Source of the DNA: Streptomyces ruber
GTDB lineage: Bacteria; Actinomycetota; Actinomycetes; Streptomycetales; Streptomycetaceae
Direction: 5' to 3'
DNA length: 64,000 nucleotides
Assembly (NCBI RefSeq): GCF_014648075.1
Contig: NZ_BMQK01000004.1
Location: 376,048 to 440,047 of the forward strand
The position numbers and the translations under genes were made by a program. This document shows positions 42,671-51,295 of the stretch, piece by piece (position 1 is the stretch's first letter; each line of letters starts with the position of its first letter). Under the pieces are notes generated by a model. The model was not told where the DNA came from and did no database searches. It was given only the letters and a program-made list of their open reading frames with translations.

Positions 42671-43840
42671 ATGGCAGAAGGACGAGAGCGGCGCGCGGCG
42701 GCCGACACGCTCACGGCCCGGTTGAAGAAGAAGGTCCACCGGGCCCGCACCGCCCTGCGCAAATCCGCCGTGGACTACTTCCGCGGCGACGGCTCGGACT
42801 GGATCGCGCTGGCCGGTCTGATGCTGACGATCCCCGTCATCGCCTCCTGCACGATGATCAACTCGGTGTGGGTGTCCCCGGCCGCGCTCGTGCTGCCGAT
42901 CGTCGCGGGCGGCCTGCTGCTGCGCCCCGCCAGCCTGCTCGCGCTCTACGCGGCCGCCGCGACCGCGCTCATAGTCGAGTCCGTGCAGCTCGGTCCCTAC
43001 ACGGAGGGCCCCTCCCGGGTGACGCCCGGCACCGTCCTCGTCGTCGCGGCCTGCGGCTTCTTCGGCCTGCTGATCGCCCAGTTCCGCAGCCGGGTGGGCG
43101 TGCCCTGGCGACGGGGCGGCACCATGCTGTTCGACCTCCGGGAACGGATCCGGGTACAGAGCAAGCTGCCGCAGCTGCCGACGGGCTGGCACCGCGAGAT
43201 GGCGCTGCGGCCGGCCGGCGGCCAGTCCTTCTCGGGCGACTTCGTGGTCGCGGCCCGCACCAACGGGGGCCGCACCCTGGAGGTCGTCCTGACCGACGTC
43301 TCCGGCAAGGGCATGGACGCGGGATCGCGGGCCCTGCTGCTGTCCGGGGCGTTCGGCGGACTGCTGGGATCGCTGCCGCCCCACGACTTCCTGCCCGCCG
43401 CCAACGGCTACCTGCTGCGCCAGGACTGGGACGAGGGCTTCGCGACCTCGATCCACCTCGTGCTCGACCTGGACTCCGGCGACTACGAACTCTTCTCCGC
43501 GGGCCACCCGCCGGGCCTCCAGCTCAGCGCCGGCAACGGGCGCTGGGAGGAGAAGACGGCCGAGGGCCCGCTGCTCGGCGTGTACGACGGGGCCCAGTTC
43601 GACCCGGTCAAGGGCTCGCTGCGCCCCGGTGACGTGCTGATGCTGTTCACGGACGGCCTGGTGGAGACGTCCGACCGGGACATCGTGGAGGGCATCGACC
43701 GGCTGACGGGCGAGGCCGACCGCTATGTCGCCGGCGGCTTCCGGGGCGCGGCCTGGCACCTCATCGAGGCGGTCGCCAAGGACGTCAACGACGACCGGGC
43801 ACTGCTCCTGATCTGCCGCGAGGGTCCCACGGCACGGTGA
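42671..43840 (+). CDS. Membrane-bound PP2C (SpoIIE-type) phosphatase
   Basis: A 389-residue protein with a basic N-terminus, four membrane segments at about 44-64, 69-84, 87-104 and 119-137, and a cytosolic SpoIIE-type PP2C domain from about 170. The metal-binding signatures are intact: SGDF near 188-191, TDVSGKG near 208-214, TDGLVE and the late DD in NDDRALLLI. It lacks PAS/GAF domains, so any signal would come through the membrane part. The likely substrates are STAS antagonists; none is adjacent. ATG 42671 has a weak AAGG upstream. A long terminator follows. Confidence 0.9.
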   Translation: MAEGRERRAAADTLTARLKKKVHRARTALRKSAVDYFRGDGSDWIALAGLMLTIPVIASCTMINSVWVSPAALVLPIVAGGLLLRPASLLALYAAAATALIVESVQLGPYTEGPSRVTPGTVLVVAACGFFGLLIAQFRSRVGVPWRRGGTMLFDLRERIRVQSKLPQLPTGWHREMALRPAGGQSFSGDFVVAARTNGGRTLEVVLTDVSGKGMDAGSRALLLSGAFGGLLGSLPPHDFLPAANGYLLRQDWDEGFATSIHLVLDLDSGDYELFSAGHPPGLQLSAGNGRWEEKTAEGPLLGVYDGAQFDPVKGSLRPGDVLMLFTDGLVETSDRDIVEGIDRLTGEADRYVAGGFRGAAWHLIEAVAKDVNDDRALLLICREGPTAR

Positions 43841-43876
43841 GACCGGCGGGCACGCCAGGGCGCCGGGAGAGACGAC

Positions 43877-43923
43877 GACGCCGTACGGGCGGGGCGCGGC
43901 GGGCACCCCGCCCGTACGGCGTC
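43877..43923. terminator. Terminator after the membrane phosphatase gene
   Basis: An 18-bp stem (43877-43894 with 43906-43923) around an 11-base loop, 37 bases past the stop. Confidence 0.85.
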
Positions 43924-44003
43924 GGGCGGTACGGGCGGTAAGACGGCTCCTCCGGTGGGGTCCCGACGGCCCGGGTCGCGGCCGGGCCTCCCGGTGGCGG
44001 GCG

Positions 44004-45266
44004 TCACCCCACCAGTTCCGGATCGCGGGTCCTCGTCTTCTTCTCCCGGAAGTCCGGCAGGACGCGGGCCAGCCAGGGAGAGCGGACCGCGACCAGCGGG
44101 CCGAGCACGGCCAGCAGCAGGACGTACCCGGCGATGAAGGGCGAGAGCCGCTCGTCCAGCGCCGCCCCCGCGGCCATCGTGGCCAGGATCAGCGCGAACT
44201 CGCCGCGCGCCAGCAGGGTCGTCGAGATGTTCGCGGCCGGCTGCGGACCGAAGGAGTACATGCGGGCCGCGGCGATCCCGGCCAGCACGTTCATCGTCAG
44301 GGTCAGCGCGACGGCGGCCAGCACCGGCCAGACCACCAGCGGCAGGTCACCGGGGTCGATGGACAGTCCGAAGGCGAAGAAGAAGATCGCTCCGAAGGCG
44401 TCCCGCAGCGGGTGCACCAGCTTGCGTATGCGCTCGCCGGAGGCCGTGCTGCCCAGCATCAGGCCCACCATGAACGCGCCGATCGCGTCCGCCACCCCGA
44501 ACCACTCCGACACCCCGGCGACGAACACCGCGGCACCGAGGAAGGAGATGACGAGCAGCTCGTCGTCCCGGGTGGCGAACAGCCGGCTCACGATCCGCGT
44601 GCCGAACCGCGCCGCCAGCGCCAGGAGCAGCAGGAAGCCGAACGCCTTGCCCGCGTCCAGCGCGGCGGCGGACAGCGAGTCGGCCCCGGACAGGATGGGC
44701 TGCAGCGCCGCCAGGTACAGGGCGAGGAAGATGTCCTCCACCACGATGATCCCGAGGATCGGCCGGGTCTCGGGGTTGCCCAGCCGGCCCGTGTCCACGA
44801 GCACCTTGGTCACGATCGCGGACGACGAGATGCCGAGCACACCGGCGAGCACCAGGGCTTCGGACGTGCCCCAGCCGAGTGCGAAGCCGAAGCCCAGACC
44901 GGCGCCCACGTTCAGCGCGAGATACGTGCCTCCGGCCATCGCCATCCGGCGCCCGCCCGCCTTGAGGTCGTCGAGGTGGAACTCGAGACCCAGGTAGAAG
45001 AGCAGCAGCACCAGACCGAGCGCGGAGAGCATCTCCAGGTCGTGCGGGTCGGACAGGAGCACGACGCCGGGCGTGTGCGGGCCGAGCAGGATGCCGCCCA
45101 GGATGAACAGGGGGATGGTGGGCAGGCCGATGCGGTTGCCGAGCCGTGCGAGGACGGCGGCGGCGAGGAACGCCCCGCCCATGGCTATGAGGGTGTCTGC
45201 GTGTCCGATGGGCCCTACCTCCAGTTCGGCATGTGCGACGAGCGCACGGGGTACATGTATGTGCAA
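44004..45266 (-). CDS. CPA2-family cation:proton antiporter (Kef/NhaS type)
   Basis: A 420-residue membrane antiporter with about 12 helices. The GLPTIPLFILGGILLGPHTP loop and LVLLLFYLGLEF are typical of the CPA2 monovalent cation:proton antiporter family. The helix carrying IIVVEDIFLALY contains the acidic pair region used for ion exchange. No C-terminal RCK/TrkA domain is present; the chain ends with a short basic tail. It probably exports Na+ or K+ in exchange for protons. The region upstream (45267-45404), shared with the HD gene, contains a TACTTT-ACC-AAAGTA dyad. Confidence 0.92.
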   Translation of the reverse strand: MHIHVPRALVAHAELEVGPIGHADTLIAMGGAFLAAAVLARLGNRIGLPTIPLFILGGILLGPHTPGVVLLSDPHDLEMLSALGLVLLLFYLGLEFHLDDLKAGGRRMAMAGGTYLALNVGAGLGFGFALGWGTSEALVLAGVLGISSSAIVTKVLVDTGRLGNPETRPILGIIVVEDIFLALYLAALQPILSGADSLSAAALDAGKAFGFLLLLALAARFGTRIVSRLFATRDDELLVISFLGAAVFVAGVSEWFGVADAIGAFMVGLMLGSTASGERIRKLVHPLRDAFGAIFFFAFGLSIDPGDLPLVVWPVLAAVALTLTMNVLAGIAAARMYSFGPQPAANISTTLLARGEFALILATMAAGAALDERLSPFIAGYVLLLAVLGPLVAVRSPWLARVLPDFREKKTRTRDPELVG

Positions 45267-45351
45267 GTACGTGGTGTCAGTGGTGTCAGTGGTGCCGCTG
45301 AGACGCGGGGTATGGATGGTGCAAAGGAAGCGTCAAGAAAGCGTCAATAGT

Positions 45352-45366
45352 TACTTTACCAAAGTA
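45352..45366. promoter_or_regulatory. TACTTT-N3-AAAGTA operator-like dyad
   Basis: A perfect six-base inverted repeat around ACC between the divergent antiporter and HD-domain genes, preceded by two direct AGCGTCAA repeats. The shape resembles HxlR-family operators. It is strikingly AT-rich for this genome. Confidence 0.45.
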
Positions 45367-45404
45367 TTGCGGACGCGGGCAGCGCGCTTGTGGACACTGG
45401 AGCC

Positions 45405-45872
45405 GTGACCCCTTTGACGCTCGCCGAGATCGAGACCATCGCCCGCGCGGCCCACGCGACACAGAAGGACAAGGCGGGGCGCCCCTACGCGGAGCACCTC
45501 CGGGCCGTCGCCGAGGGCGTACGCGTCCGGGGCGGCGACGAGGAGCAGATCGCGGCGGCCTGGCTGCACGACGCGGTCGAGGACGACGCGCTGTCGGAGG
45601 AGTGGCTGCGCGAGGCCGCCCTCACGGAGCGTACGAAGCGGATCGTCCGGGCCCTGACCAAGCGGGCGGGCGAGCCCCCGGAGGCGTACGCCGCGCGCAT
45701 CCTCGCCACTCCGGGCGCCCGCCTCGTCAAGCAGTCCGACCTGGCGCACAACGCGGACCCGTCCCGGCTGGCACTCCTCGACGAGGCGACCCGCGACCGC
45801 CTGGAACGGAAGTACGCGCACATGCGCGGTCTCCTCGGCCTCGGCGCGACGGCGGAGGAAGGCATCCCGTAG
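45405..45872 (+). CDS. HD-domain phosphohydrolase (RelA/SpoT hydrolase-like)
   Basis: A 155-residue metal-dependent HD-domain protein. His31 in YAEHLRAV, the HD pair at 55-56 in AAWLHDAVEDD and the later KQSDLAHNAD carry the ligands of the ppGpp hydrolase fold. It is short, like small alarmone hydrolases (Mesh1 type), and has no synthetase domain. Degradation of (p)ppGpp or a related nucleotide is plausible but unproven. I place the start at GTG 45405, which follows a GGACACT box without a ribosome site (leaderless). GTG 45390 is in frame as an alternative. The stop is immediately followed by the dispersed repeat hairpin. Confidence 0.82.
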   Translation: MTPLTLAEIETIARAAHATQKDKAGRPYAEHLRAVAEGVRVRGGDEEQIAAAWLHDAVEDDALSEEWLREAALTERTKRIVRALTKRAGEPPEAYAARILATPGARLVKQSDLAHNADPSRLALLDEATRDRLERKYAHMRGLLGLGATAEEGIP

Positions 45873-45912
45873 GAGCGCGGGGAACCGCGCGACCAGCCAC
45901 GGCGAACCCGCA
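45872..45912 (+). repeat. Dispersed Streptomyces repeat with GGAA-loop hairpin, copy 2
   Basis: GCGCGG-GGAA-CCGCGC (45875-45890) is a perfect six-bp hairpin capped by a GNRA-type tetraloop. It is followed by the 26-base segment shared with 15209-15234. It starts two bases after the HD gene stop and may act as that gene's terminator or processing site. Confidence 0.7.
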
Positions 45913-45989
45913 GGTGAAGCGGGTGCGGCAAAGAGCCGGGCGGAGGAAGGATCCGCCGCCCGGCCGTGGCCCGCGCCCGTGCCGACCGG

Positions 45990-47144
45990 TCAGCCGCCGG
46001 AGGCACCCCGCCGGAACGCCCACTCCATCCCCGGCTCCATCACGCACCGGAACGCCCGTCGCACCGGCGATGTGCACAGCGCGGTGACGACGGCCGCCGC
46101 GAGCAGCGTGACGAGGACCATGCCGAGCGGCTCACGCACCCAGGGGAAGACGTCGTACCAGTCCCAGAAGCGGGAGCCCTGGACCAGGAAGCCGTGCAGC
46201 AGGTACCCGTACAGCGTGCCCGCGCCCAGCGCCGTGAACCACGTCCTGCGGCCCGGCACCCAGGCGAAGAAGCAGGCCGTCAGCACCATCGAGCAGCCGA
46301 AGAGCGCGAGCGTCATGACGATGCCGGCCCACCACGGGGCGCCCAGTTCCTGCGCGCTGTCGCGGTGGTAGAACCAGGCCGAGTTCATGCGCGGCCCCGC
46401 CCAGTACGCCACCGCCAGGGCGGCCGCGAGGACCGGCACCGACAGCACGCGCACCTCGCGGCGCCGCATCAGCCGGAAGTGCTCGGGCTTCATGAGCAGG
46501 CCGATGACGAAGAACGGCAGGAACTGCAGTATGCGCTGGAGGTCCAGGTCGTCGCCGATGTCCGGGGAGACGGAGGCGAGGACGGCGATGCCCAGCGCGA
46601 GCGGGAGGGGCCACCGCACCACCTTCCACAGCGGGGTGGTCAGCCGCCACGCGAACAGCGCGACCAGGAACCAGGTGAGGTACCAGGGGTCGAGCAGGCT
46701 GATCGGATGCGCCGGGTCGCCGTCGCCCCAGCGCTTGAAGAGGGAGTACGCGACCTCGAACACCACGTACGGCACGGCGACACCGGTGACCAGGCGCCGC
46801 AGCCGGTCCGGGCGCATGTCGAAACCGCGCGAGAAGTAGCCGGAGATGATGACGAACGCCGGCATGTGGAAGGTGTAGACGACCATGTAGAGCGTCTCGG
46901 CGGCGCGGCTGTCGCCGGTGAGCGGCTGCCAGACGTGGCCCATCGCGACGAGCACGATGGCCAGGTACTTGGCGTTGTCGAAGAACGCGTCGCGCCGTCC
47001 GCCCGTTCCGGCCGCGGGCGCGGCGGCGCCGGCGGCCTGCCGCGGGGGCTCGGACGAGCGGGGGGCGGGCAGTCCGTCCGCCGGCGGTCCGGCCGGCGGG
47101 AGCGGCGCCCTGGAGCGGCCGTGCGGTCGCAGCGGATTCGTCAC
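45990..47144 (-). CDS. Acyltransferase-3 family integral membrane protein
   Basis: A 384-residue membrane acyltransferase-3 (OafA/fucose-4-O-acetylase-like) protein. A 50-residue Pro/Ala-rich N-terminal tail precedes the family start DAFFDNAKYLAIVLVAMGHVW, whose histidine is the probable catalytic residue. About ten helices follow, with FHMPAFVIISGYFSRG as the second hallmark. Such enzymes transfer acyl groups to sugars or lipids of the cell surface. The acceptor is unknown and no glycan gene cluster is nearby. ATG 47144 is plausible but the ribosome site (GGAAGG) is distant. It is transcribed alone. Confidence 0.9.
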   Translation of the reverse strand: MTNPLRPHGRSRAPLPPAGPPADGLPAPRSSEPPRQAAGAAAPAAGTGGRRDAFFDNAKYLAIVLVAMGHVWQPLTGDSRAAETLYMVVYTFHMPAFVIISGYFSRGFDMRPDRLRRLVTGVAVPYVVFEVAYSLFKRWGDGDPAHPISLLDPWYLTWFLVALFAWRLTTPLWKVVRWPLPLALGIAVLASVSPDIGDDLDLQRILQFLPFFVIGLLMKPEHFRLMRRREVRVLSVPVLAAALAVAYWAGPRMNSAWFYHRDSAQELGAPWWAGIVMTLALFGCSMVLTACFFAWVPGRRTWFTALGAGTLYGYLLHGFLVQGSRFWDWYDVFPWVREPLGMVLVTLLAAAVVTALCTSPVRRAFRCVMEPGMEWAFRRGASGG

Positions 47145-47756
47145 GGACCTTCCTCCCGCCAGATGCTCGGCGGGTCGGTCCGCGCGCTCGCCGCGCGTGC
47201 GGGGGGCGGGGCAGCGGTGAACATCTGAGGCACCCTAGCGTCGTCCGCGGGAATCCGTAAAACATGCGCAGTGAATGGGGTATTAGTGCGACGCGAGTAC
47301 CCGTATTCGAGGAAGCGGTCATCCCGCAGGGCTTCACCGTTCGTACTCGTATGCCCGAGGAAATGTACCCCTTCTGTCCCTGTTCATCCTGTAATCAAAA
47401 GGGCATAACGGTCGCAAGTGGCGCTGGAGATATGTCCGCTGTGTCGGTTTTTGCCAACCCGTTTCAGGTCACTCTCAGCTGCTCCCGATGCGTCTGTGGC
47501 GGTAATTCGAATTACCTGCGAACGCCTTGTGCGTGCCCGGCTGTGATCACGGCGAATTCCGTTCCGGACGGCCGGTCGAATTGCTGTGCGAGGGGCTGGT
47601 GTCCCAGATGTGGACGCGCGGGTCCCGGGTGTGGGATGGCCGACGTTGCGTCACGGCCCGCATATGCGGGCCGTCTTGGTGGCACGATGGTTCTGGCGGG
47701 GGTGCGCGGGGTCGGCACCCCCGGGCCGGGAGGACCGACCGAGGGTGTGATGAGTT
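47145..47756. other. 612-base low-GC non-coding region
   Basis: Between about 47225 and 47560 base composition falls clearly below the genome norm (runs such as TAATCAAAAGGGCATAACG). No frame carries a convincing start or domain. A perfect 22-base palindrome at 47653-47674 could be a terminator for an unannotated RNA. Confidence 0.55.
47653..47674. terminator. Perfect 22-bp palindrome, possible terminator
   Basis: The arm ACGGCCCGCAT is followed immediately by its exact complement. It lies about 80 bases before the small membrane protein gene, downstream of a low-GC stretch. It could end an RNA from the left or be a protein site. Confidence 0.45.
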
Positions 47757-47951
47757 GTGGCCATTTCGCTGTCAGTGGTGCTGCTGTTGGCGATCATCCT
47801 GATTATTTTCCTGCGGCAGGGGTCGCTCAAGGCGGGACCGGCGATCGTCGCCATCCTCTTCGGCTTCTTCCTGGCCTCGACCGGCATGGCCGACGACATA
47901 CAGCGGTTCCTCAACTCCATAGCCGAGACCATCAACTCGATCCAGTTCTAG
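47757..47951 (+). CDS. Small two-helix membrane protein
   Basis: A 64-residue protein. Residues 3-20 (ISLSVVLLLAIILIIFL) and 28-43 (AIVAILFGFFLAS) are membrane helices, followed by an amphipathic tail (DDIQRFLNSIAETINSIQF). I do not know a function; small proteins of this kind are conserved in streptomycetes. GTG 47757 is preceded by GAGGG and GATGAG, an acceptable ribosome site. A 13-bp terminator follows at 48139-48171. Normal codon use argues that it is genuine. Confidence 0.7.
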   Translation: MAISLSVVLLLAIILIIFLRQGSLKAGPAIVAILFGFFLASTGMADDIQRFLNSIAETINSIQF

Positions 47952-48138
47952 CCGCGGTCACGGCCGCGACCGCCCTGCCGGGGCAGTCGCGCACGCGCCG
48001 CGGACGCCGGCCCGGCCCCTGCCGGCCCCGCGGTACGGACATGTGTGCCCCTGCCGGGCCGCGGCCTGCCCGTGACCACGCCGTCGCTGCCGATGGAAGA
48101 GCGGCTGCAGAGGAGGGACCGGCTGCAGAGGAGGACCG

Positions 48139-48171
48139 GGGGCCGGGTGGAAAGACTCTCCACCCGGCCCC
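48139..48171. terminator. Terminator left of the decayed element
   Basis: A 13-bp stem (48139-48151 with 48159-48171) and a seven-base loop, 188 bases after the small membrane protein gene and 13 bases before the partial tRNA copy. Confidence 0.75.
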
Positions 48172-48183
48172 GAGCCGTACAGG

Positions 48184-48212
48184 GCGGGTGGCGGGAATCG
48201 AACCCGCGTAGC
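48184..48212 (-). other. Partial tRNA-Gly 3' end, probable attachment-site copy
   Basis: On the minus strand this is the T-arm and acceptor end of a tRNA without the rest of the gene. 48192-48212 is identical over 21 bases to 49163-49183 in the intact tRNA-Gly, and the outer acceptor bases differ at two positions. Duplication of a tRNA 3' end is the hallmark of site-specific integration. The two copies enclose an integrase remnant. Confidence 0.65.
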
Positions 48213-48423
48213 CGGTCCGGCAGATCGCGTATCCGCATCCGGTCTCACCTGGCGGGACGCCGGCCTGCACGTTCCTGCTGCGCTTGCCGACGTTGCCCTC
48301 GATTCCCGCCGGTCGCTGTGCGATCGGGCATGCAGGGGGCACGTGTGGCTCTCCTCGGCCCTGTCGGCCCGGCAGTGTCCTTCCTGGTGGTCGTCATGAC
48401 ACCTGCCACGGTGGGTGTGCATC

Positions 48424-48684
48424 ATGAAGCGCATGCATCCTCGGTTAAGCCGCCTCGTTGGCATTGCGCTGTTCCTGCTCGGTGTCGCCGTCGTCCTCTG
48501 GAGGGTCTTCGGTAGCCCTCGGGACTGGGAGGGCGATATGAGATGGCTTCGTACCGGCCTCATGCTGGGAGCTCTGGTGACGGTCTGCCTCAGCGCACGA
48601 CTGATCTTCCCCGGCACCGAGGGTGACGCGCCGGATGAGGCGTCCGAGGAGGCTGACGGAGCAGTTCCGGGCGAGAGGGCATGA
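48424..48684 (+). CDS. Small membrane protein within the decayed element
   Basis: An 86-residue protein with two helices, residues 9-26 (RLVGIALFLLGVAVVLW) and 43-60 (LRTGLMLGALVTVCLSARL), and an acidic C-terminal tail (GDAPDEASEEADG). I recognise no family. ATG 48424 follows a GGTGGG stretch at loose spacing; GTG 48415 is in frame as an alternative. It is the only intact-looking gene inside the element remnant, so it may be old cargo or a host gene. Function unknown. Confidence 0.55.
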   Translation: MKRMHPRLSRLVGIALFLLGVAVVLWRVFGSPRDWEGDMRWLRTGLMLGALVTVCLSARLIFPGTEGDAPDEASEEADGAVPGERA

Positions 48685-48769
48685 GCCGGTCCGTTGCTCA
48701 CCGCCCTCACCCGCCGCTCACCCCAGCTCCCATCCCGTCCGCCGTCGACCCACACGCCGTGGAGCGGGC

Positions 48770-49084
48770 GCGGTTCAGGCGTCCAGGTGGAGCGCGCCAC
48801 TGTACGAACGACTGTGGCGCAAAGTCTGCGACGTGGCCGGAATCAAGGGCCCGCACTTCCATGATCTCCGCCACACGGGCAACACCCTTGCCGCGTCCAC
48901 CGGAGCCGGCACCCGGGAGGTGATGGCGCGCGTGGGTCACAGCGCCGCCCGTGCGGCACTGGTCCACCAGCACGCCAGTGCCGACCGGGACCGGCTGATC
49001 GCCGACGCGCTGAGCGGCCTGGTCGACCGGGGCCGGAAGGTACGCGATCACCCGGAGGGGCACGCGGAGGACGCGGAGGGCTGA
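48770..49084 (+). pseudogene. C-terminal fragment of a tyrosine recombinase (integrase), inactive
   Basis: About 100 codons match the end of actinomycete phage/ICE integrases: GPHFHDLRHTGNTLAASTGA with the catalytic Arg and His region, then VMARVGHSAARAAL. At the position of the tyrosine nucleophile (usually IYQHA) the codon at 48965-48967 is CAC, giving LVHQHAS, so the residue is histidine. The N-terminal three quarters of the protein are missing and no start signal precedes the fragment. It lies next to the intact tRNA-Gly, as an int gene next to its att site would. Confidence 0.78.
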
Positions 49085-49150
49085 ACACGCCCCCGGGAAA
49101 CGATCAGGGCCAGGCAGAGGATCGATCCTCTGACCTGGCCCTGATGTGTA

Positions 49151-49224
49151 TGGAGCGGGCGACGGGAATCGAACCCGCGTAGCTAGTTTGGAAGACTAGG
49201 GCTCTACCATTGAGCTACGCCCGC
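49151..49224 (-). tRNA. tRNA-Gly (anticodon UCC)
   Basis: A complete cloverleaf on the minus strand from 49224 to 49151, with the 3' CCA encoded. The seven-bp acceptor is GCGGGCG/CGCCCGC, the D-arm contains AGCTCAATGGTAGAGC, the anticodon loop is CTTCCAA (UCC), and the T-arm contains GGGTTCGATTCCC. Its T-arm and acceptor are partly duplicated at 48184-48212. Confidence 0.96.
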
Positions 49225-49417
49225 ACGCGTGGCGCCGCGCCCCGCCGGTGATCGGCGAACGCGGCACTGGAGGCATCGTAGCGGGTCGTGCGCCCTCGTC
49301 GCACACCCCGTTCCCGGTCGGGCCGAGCCGTTCCCGCCTCGGGCCGAGGCCGGAGCGACGCTCGCGAAATGCCGCGACCCCACTGCCTGCGGGCATGTAC
49401 CCTACGTGTCGCACCGA

Positions 49418-49494
49418 CGGGGTGTGGCGCAGCTTGGCAGCGCGTCCGCTTTGGGAGCGGAAGGCCGTGGGTTCAAATCCCGCCACCCCGACCA
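49418..49494 (+). tRNA. tRNA-Pro (anticodon UGG)
   Basis: A complete 77-nt tRNA including encoded CCA. The acceptor is CGGGGTG/CACCCCG, the D-arm contains GCGCAGCTTGGCAGCGC, the anticodon loop is TTTGGGA (UGG), and the T-loop is TTCAAAT. It is divergent from tRNA-Gly, 193 bases away, and 221 bases before tig. Confidence 0.96.
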
Positions 49495-49715
49495 CCGGCC
49501 GGAACGGACCGAGGCGGTTCCGCCACGGCCCCGGACCCTCAAGATCTCCTTTTGGGGCGTGTAGTGCCTCCGGTTACTATGCAAGCTGCGCGCCCGTGTG
49601 TCTGCACTGTCAGGTCTCTCAGGGGCCCGCGACATCCGCTGAGGCCCTGCCCGGTCGCCCGACCGGCAACGGCGCGCAGCAGAACCCCAAGAAGTCAGCC
49701 ACAAGGAGACCTACC

Positions 49716-51140
49716 GTGAAGAGCGCCGTCGAGACCCTGAACCCGACCCGGGTTCGGCTCACTGTTGAGGTGCCCTTCGAGGAGCTCAAGGACAGCCTCG
49801 ACGCGGCGTACAAGAAGATCAACCAGCAGGTCACGGTGAAGGGCTTCCGCAAGGGCAAGATCCCGGCCCGCGTCATCGACCAGCGGTTCGGCCGCGGTGC
49901 GGTCCTGGAGGAGGCGGTCAACGACGCGCTTCCGAAGCTCTACACCGAGGCGGTCAACGAGGCCGAGATCGACGTCCTGGGCCAGCCCGAGGTCGACATC
50001 AAGGAGCTGAAGGACAACGAGCTGCTGTCCTTCACCGCCGAGGTCGACGTCCGCCCGTCCATCGAGATCCCGGACTACTCCGGCATCGAGGTCGAGGTCG
50101 ACGCCGTCGAGGTGACCGACGCGGACGTCGAGGAGGCGGTGGAGCAGCTGCGCGAGCGCTTCGCCTCCACCAGCCCGGTCGAGCGCGCCGCCGAGGAGGG
50201 CGACGTCGTCACGATCGACCTGGAGGCCAAGGTCGAGGGCGAGGTGCTGGAGGACGGCATCGCGAACGGCGTCTCCTACACGATCGGCTCCGGTGAGCTG
50301 CTGGACGGCATCGACGACGCCGTGAAGGGCCTGGAGGCCGGCGGCGAGGGCACCTTCACCTCCGAGCTCAAGGGCGGCTCGGCGGCGGGCAAGGAGGCCG
50401 AGGTCACCGTCAAGGTCACCCAGGTCGCCGCCCGTGAGCTGCCGGAGCTGGACGACGACTTCGCCCAGCTCGCCTCCGAGTTCGACACCCTCGAGGAGCT
50501 GAAGGCGGACAGCCGTAAGCGCCTGGAGAACACCAAGCAGTACGACCAGGCCACGCAGGCCCAGGAGCGCGTCCTGGACAAGCTGCTGGAGCTCGTCGAG
50601 GTGCCCGTCCCCGAGAAGCTGCTCGAGGACGAGATCAACACCCGCAAGCACAACCTGGAGCACCACCAGCTCGGCCAGATGGGCCTGACCCTCGACAAGT
50701 ACCTGGAGATCCAGGGCAAGACCGCCGAGGAGTTCGAGACCGAGACCCGTGAGGCCGCGGTCAAGGGCATCAAGACCCAGTTCGTGCTCGACGAGCTCGT
50801 CAAGCGCGAGAAGCTGAACGTCAACCAGGAGGAGCTCACCGAGCACCTCATGCGGCGTGCCGCCTCCTCCGGCATGTCCCCCGACCAGTTCGCCCAGGCC
50901 GTCGTCGAGGGCGGCCAGGTGCCGCTGCTCGTCGGTGAGGTCGCCCGGGGCAAGGCCCTCGCGGTGGTCGTCGAGGCCGTCACGGTCAAGGACACCAACG
51001 GCGAGGTCGTCGACCTGAGCGACGAGGACGAGGCCGAGGACGGCGCCGAGACCGCCGAGGCGACGGAGGCCGCCGAGGCCGAGGCTCCGGCCGAGGAGAA
51101 GGCCGCCGAGGACAAGGCCGCGGAGAAGACCGAGGGCTGA
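49716..51140 (+). CDS. tig: Trigger factor, ribosome-associated chaperone/prolyl isomerase
   Basis: A 474-residue trigger factor. The N-terminal ribosome-binding domain (1-115) contains the loop [13 protein letters not shown] (42-54), with the conserved GFRxGKxP signature. The FKBP-like isomerase domain is at about 155-245 ([17 protein letters not shown]). The C-terminal helical chaperone domain is at about 250-430, ending with an acidic Glu/Ala tail. It binds nascent chains at the ribosome exit. GTG 49716 has AAGGAG. It is first of the tig-clpP1-clpP2-clpX block but is separated from clpP1 by a terminator and a repeat-filled gap. Confidence 0.97.
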   Translation: MKSAVETLNPTRVRLTVEVPFEELKDSLDAAYKKINQQVTVKGFRKGKIPARVIDQRFGRGAVLEEAVNDALPKLYTEAVNEAEIDVLGQPEVDIKELKDNELLSFTAEVDVRPSIEIPDYSGIEVEVDAVEVTDADVEEAVEQLRERFASTSPVERAAEEGDVVTIDLEAKVEGEVLEDGIANGVSYTIGSGELLDGIDDAVKGLEAGGEGTFTSELKGGSAAGKEAEVTVKVTQVAARELPELDDDFAQLASEFDTLEELKADSRKRLENTKQYDQATQAQERVLDKLLELVEVPVPEKLLEDEINTRKHNLEHHQLGQMGLTLDKYLEIQGKTAEEFETETREAAVKGIKTQFVLDELVKREKLNVNQEELTEHLMRRAASSGMSPDQFAQAVVEGGQVPLLVGEVARGKALAVVVEAVTVKDTNGEVVDLSDEDEAEDGAETAEATEAAEAEAPAEEKAAEDKAAEKTEG

Positions 51141-51164
51141 TCCTCGCGTCACCCCCAAGCAGTA

Positions 51165-51197
51165 CGACGGCCCCGGGAACGGAACCCGGGGCCGTCG
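51165..51197. terminator. tig terminator
   Basis: A 13-bp stem (51165-51177 with 51185-51197) and a seven-base loop, 25 bases past tig. Confidence 0.85.
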
Positions 51198-51295
51198 GGG
51201 TCTCCGGGGCCGCAGGCGTCCCCGGACCGCCGATGGTGCCGGGCCGTCCGGCCCTGCCCGGAGAAGCGCCCGCCTCTGAGAGGCGGAGGCCTTCG

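Larger units (their letters stand above)
48184..49224. mobile_element. Decayed integrative element at tRNA-Gly
   Basis: About 1.04 kb lies between the partial tRNA copy (48184-48212) and the intact tRNA-Gly (49151-49224). Inside are a small membrane protein gene and the C-terminal part of a tyrosine recombinase whose nucleophile codon is mutated. No replication, transfer or excisionase genes remain. This looks like the residue of an actinomycete integrative element or prophage that lost its body and can no longer excise. Confidence 0.62.

Noticed and set aside
47264..48211. Long rightward frame with many cysteines in the low-GC region
   Set aside because: It runs through the small membrane protein gene, a terminator and the partial tRNA; composition changes sharply and there is no ribosome site.
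48184..48260. A second complete tRNA gene
   Set aside because: Only the T-arm and acceptor end match; the continuing bases do not fold into anticodon and D-arms.
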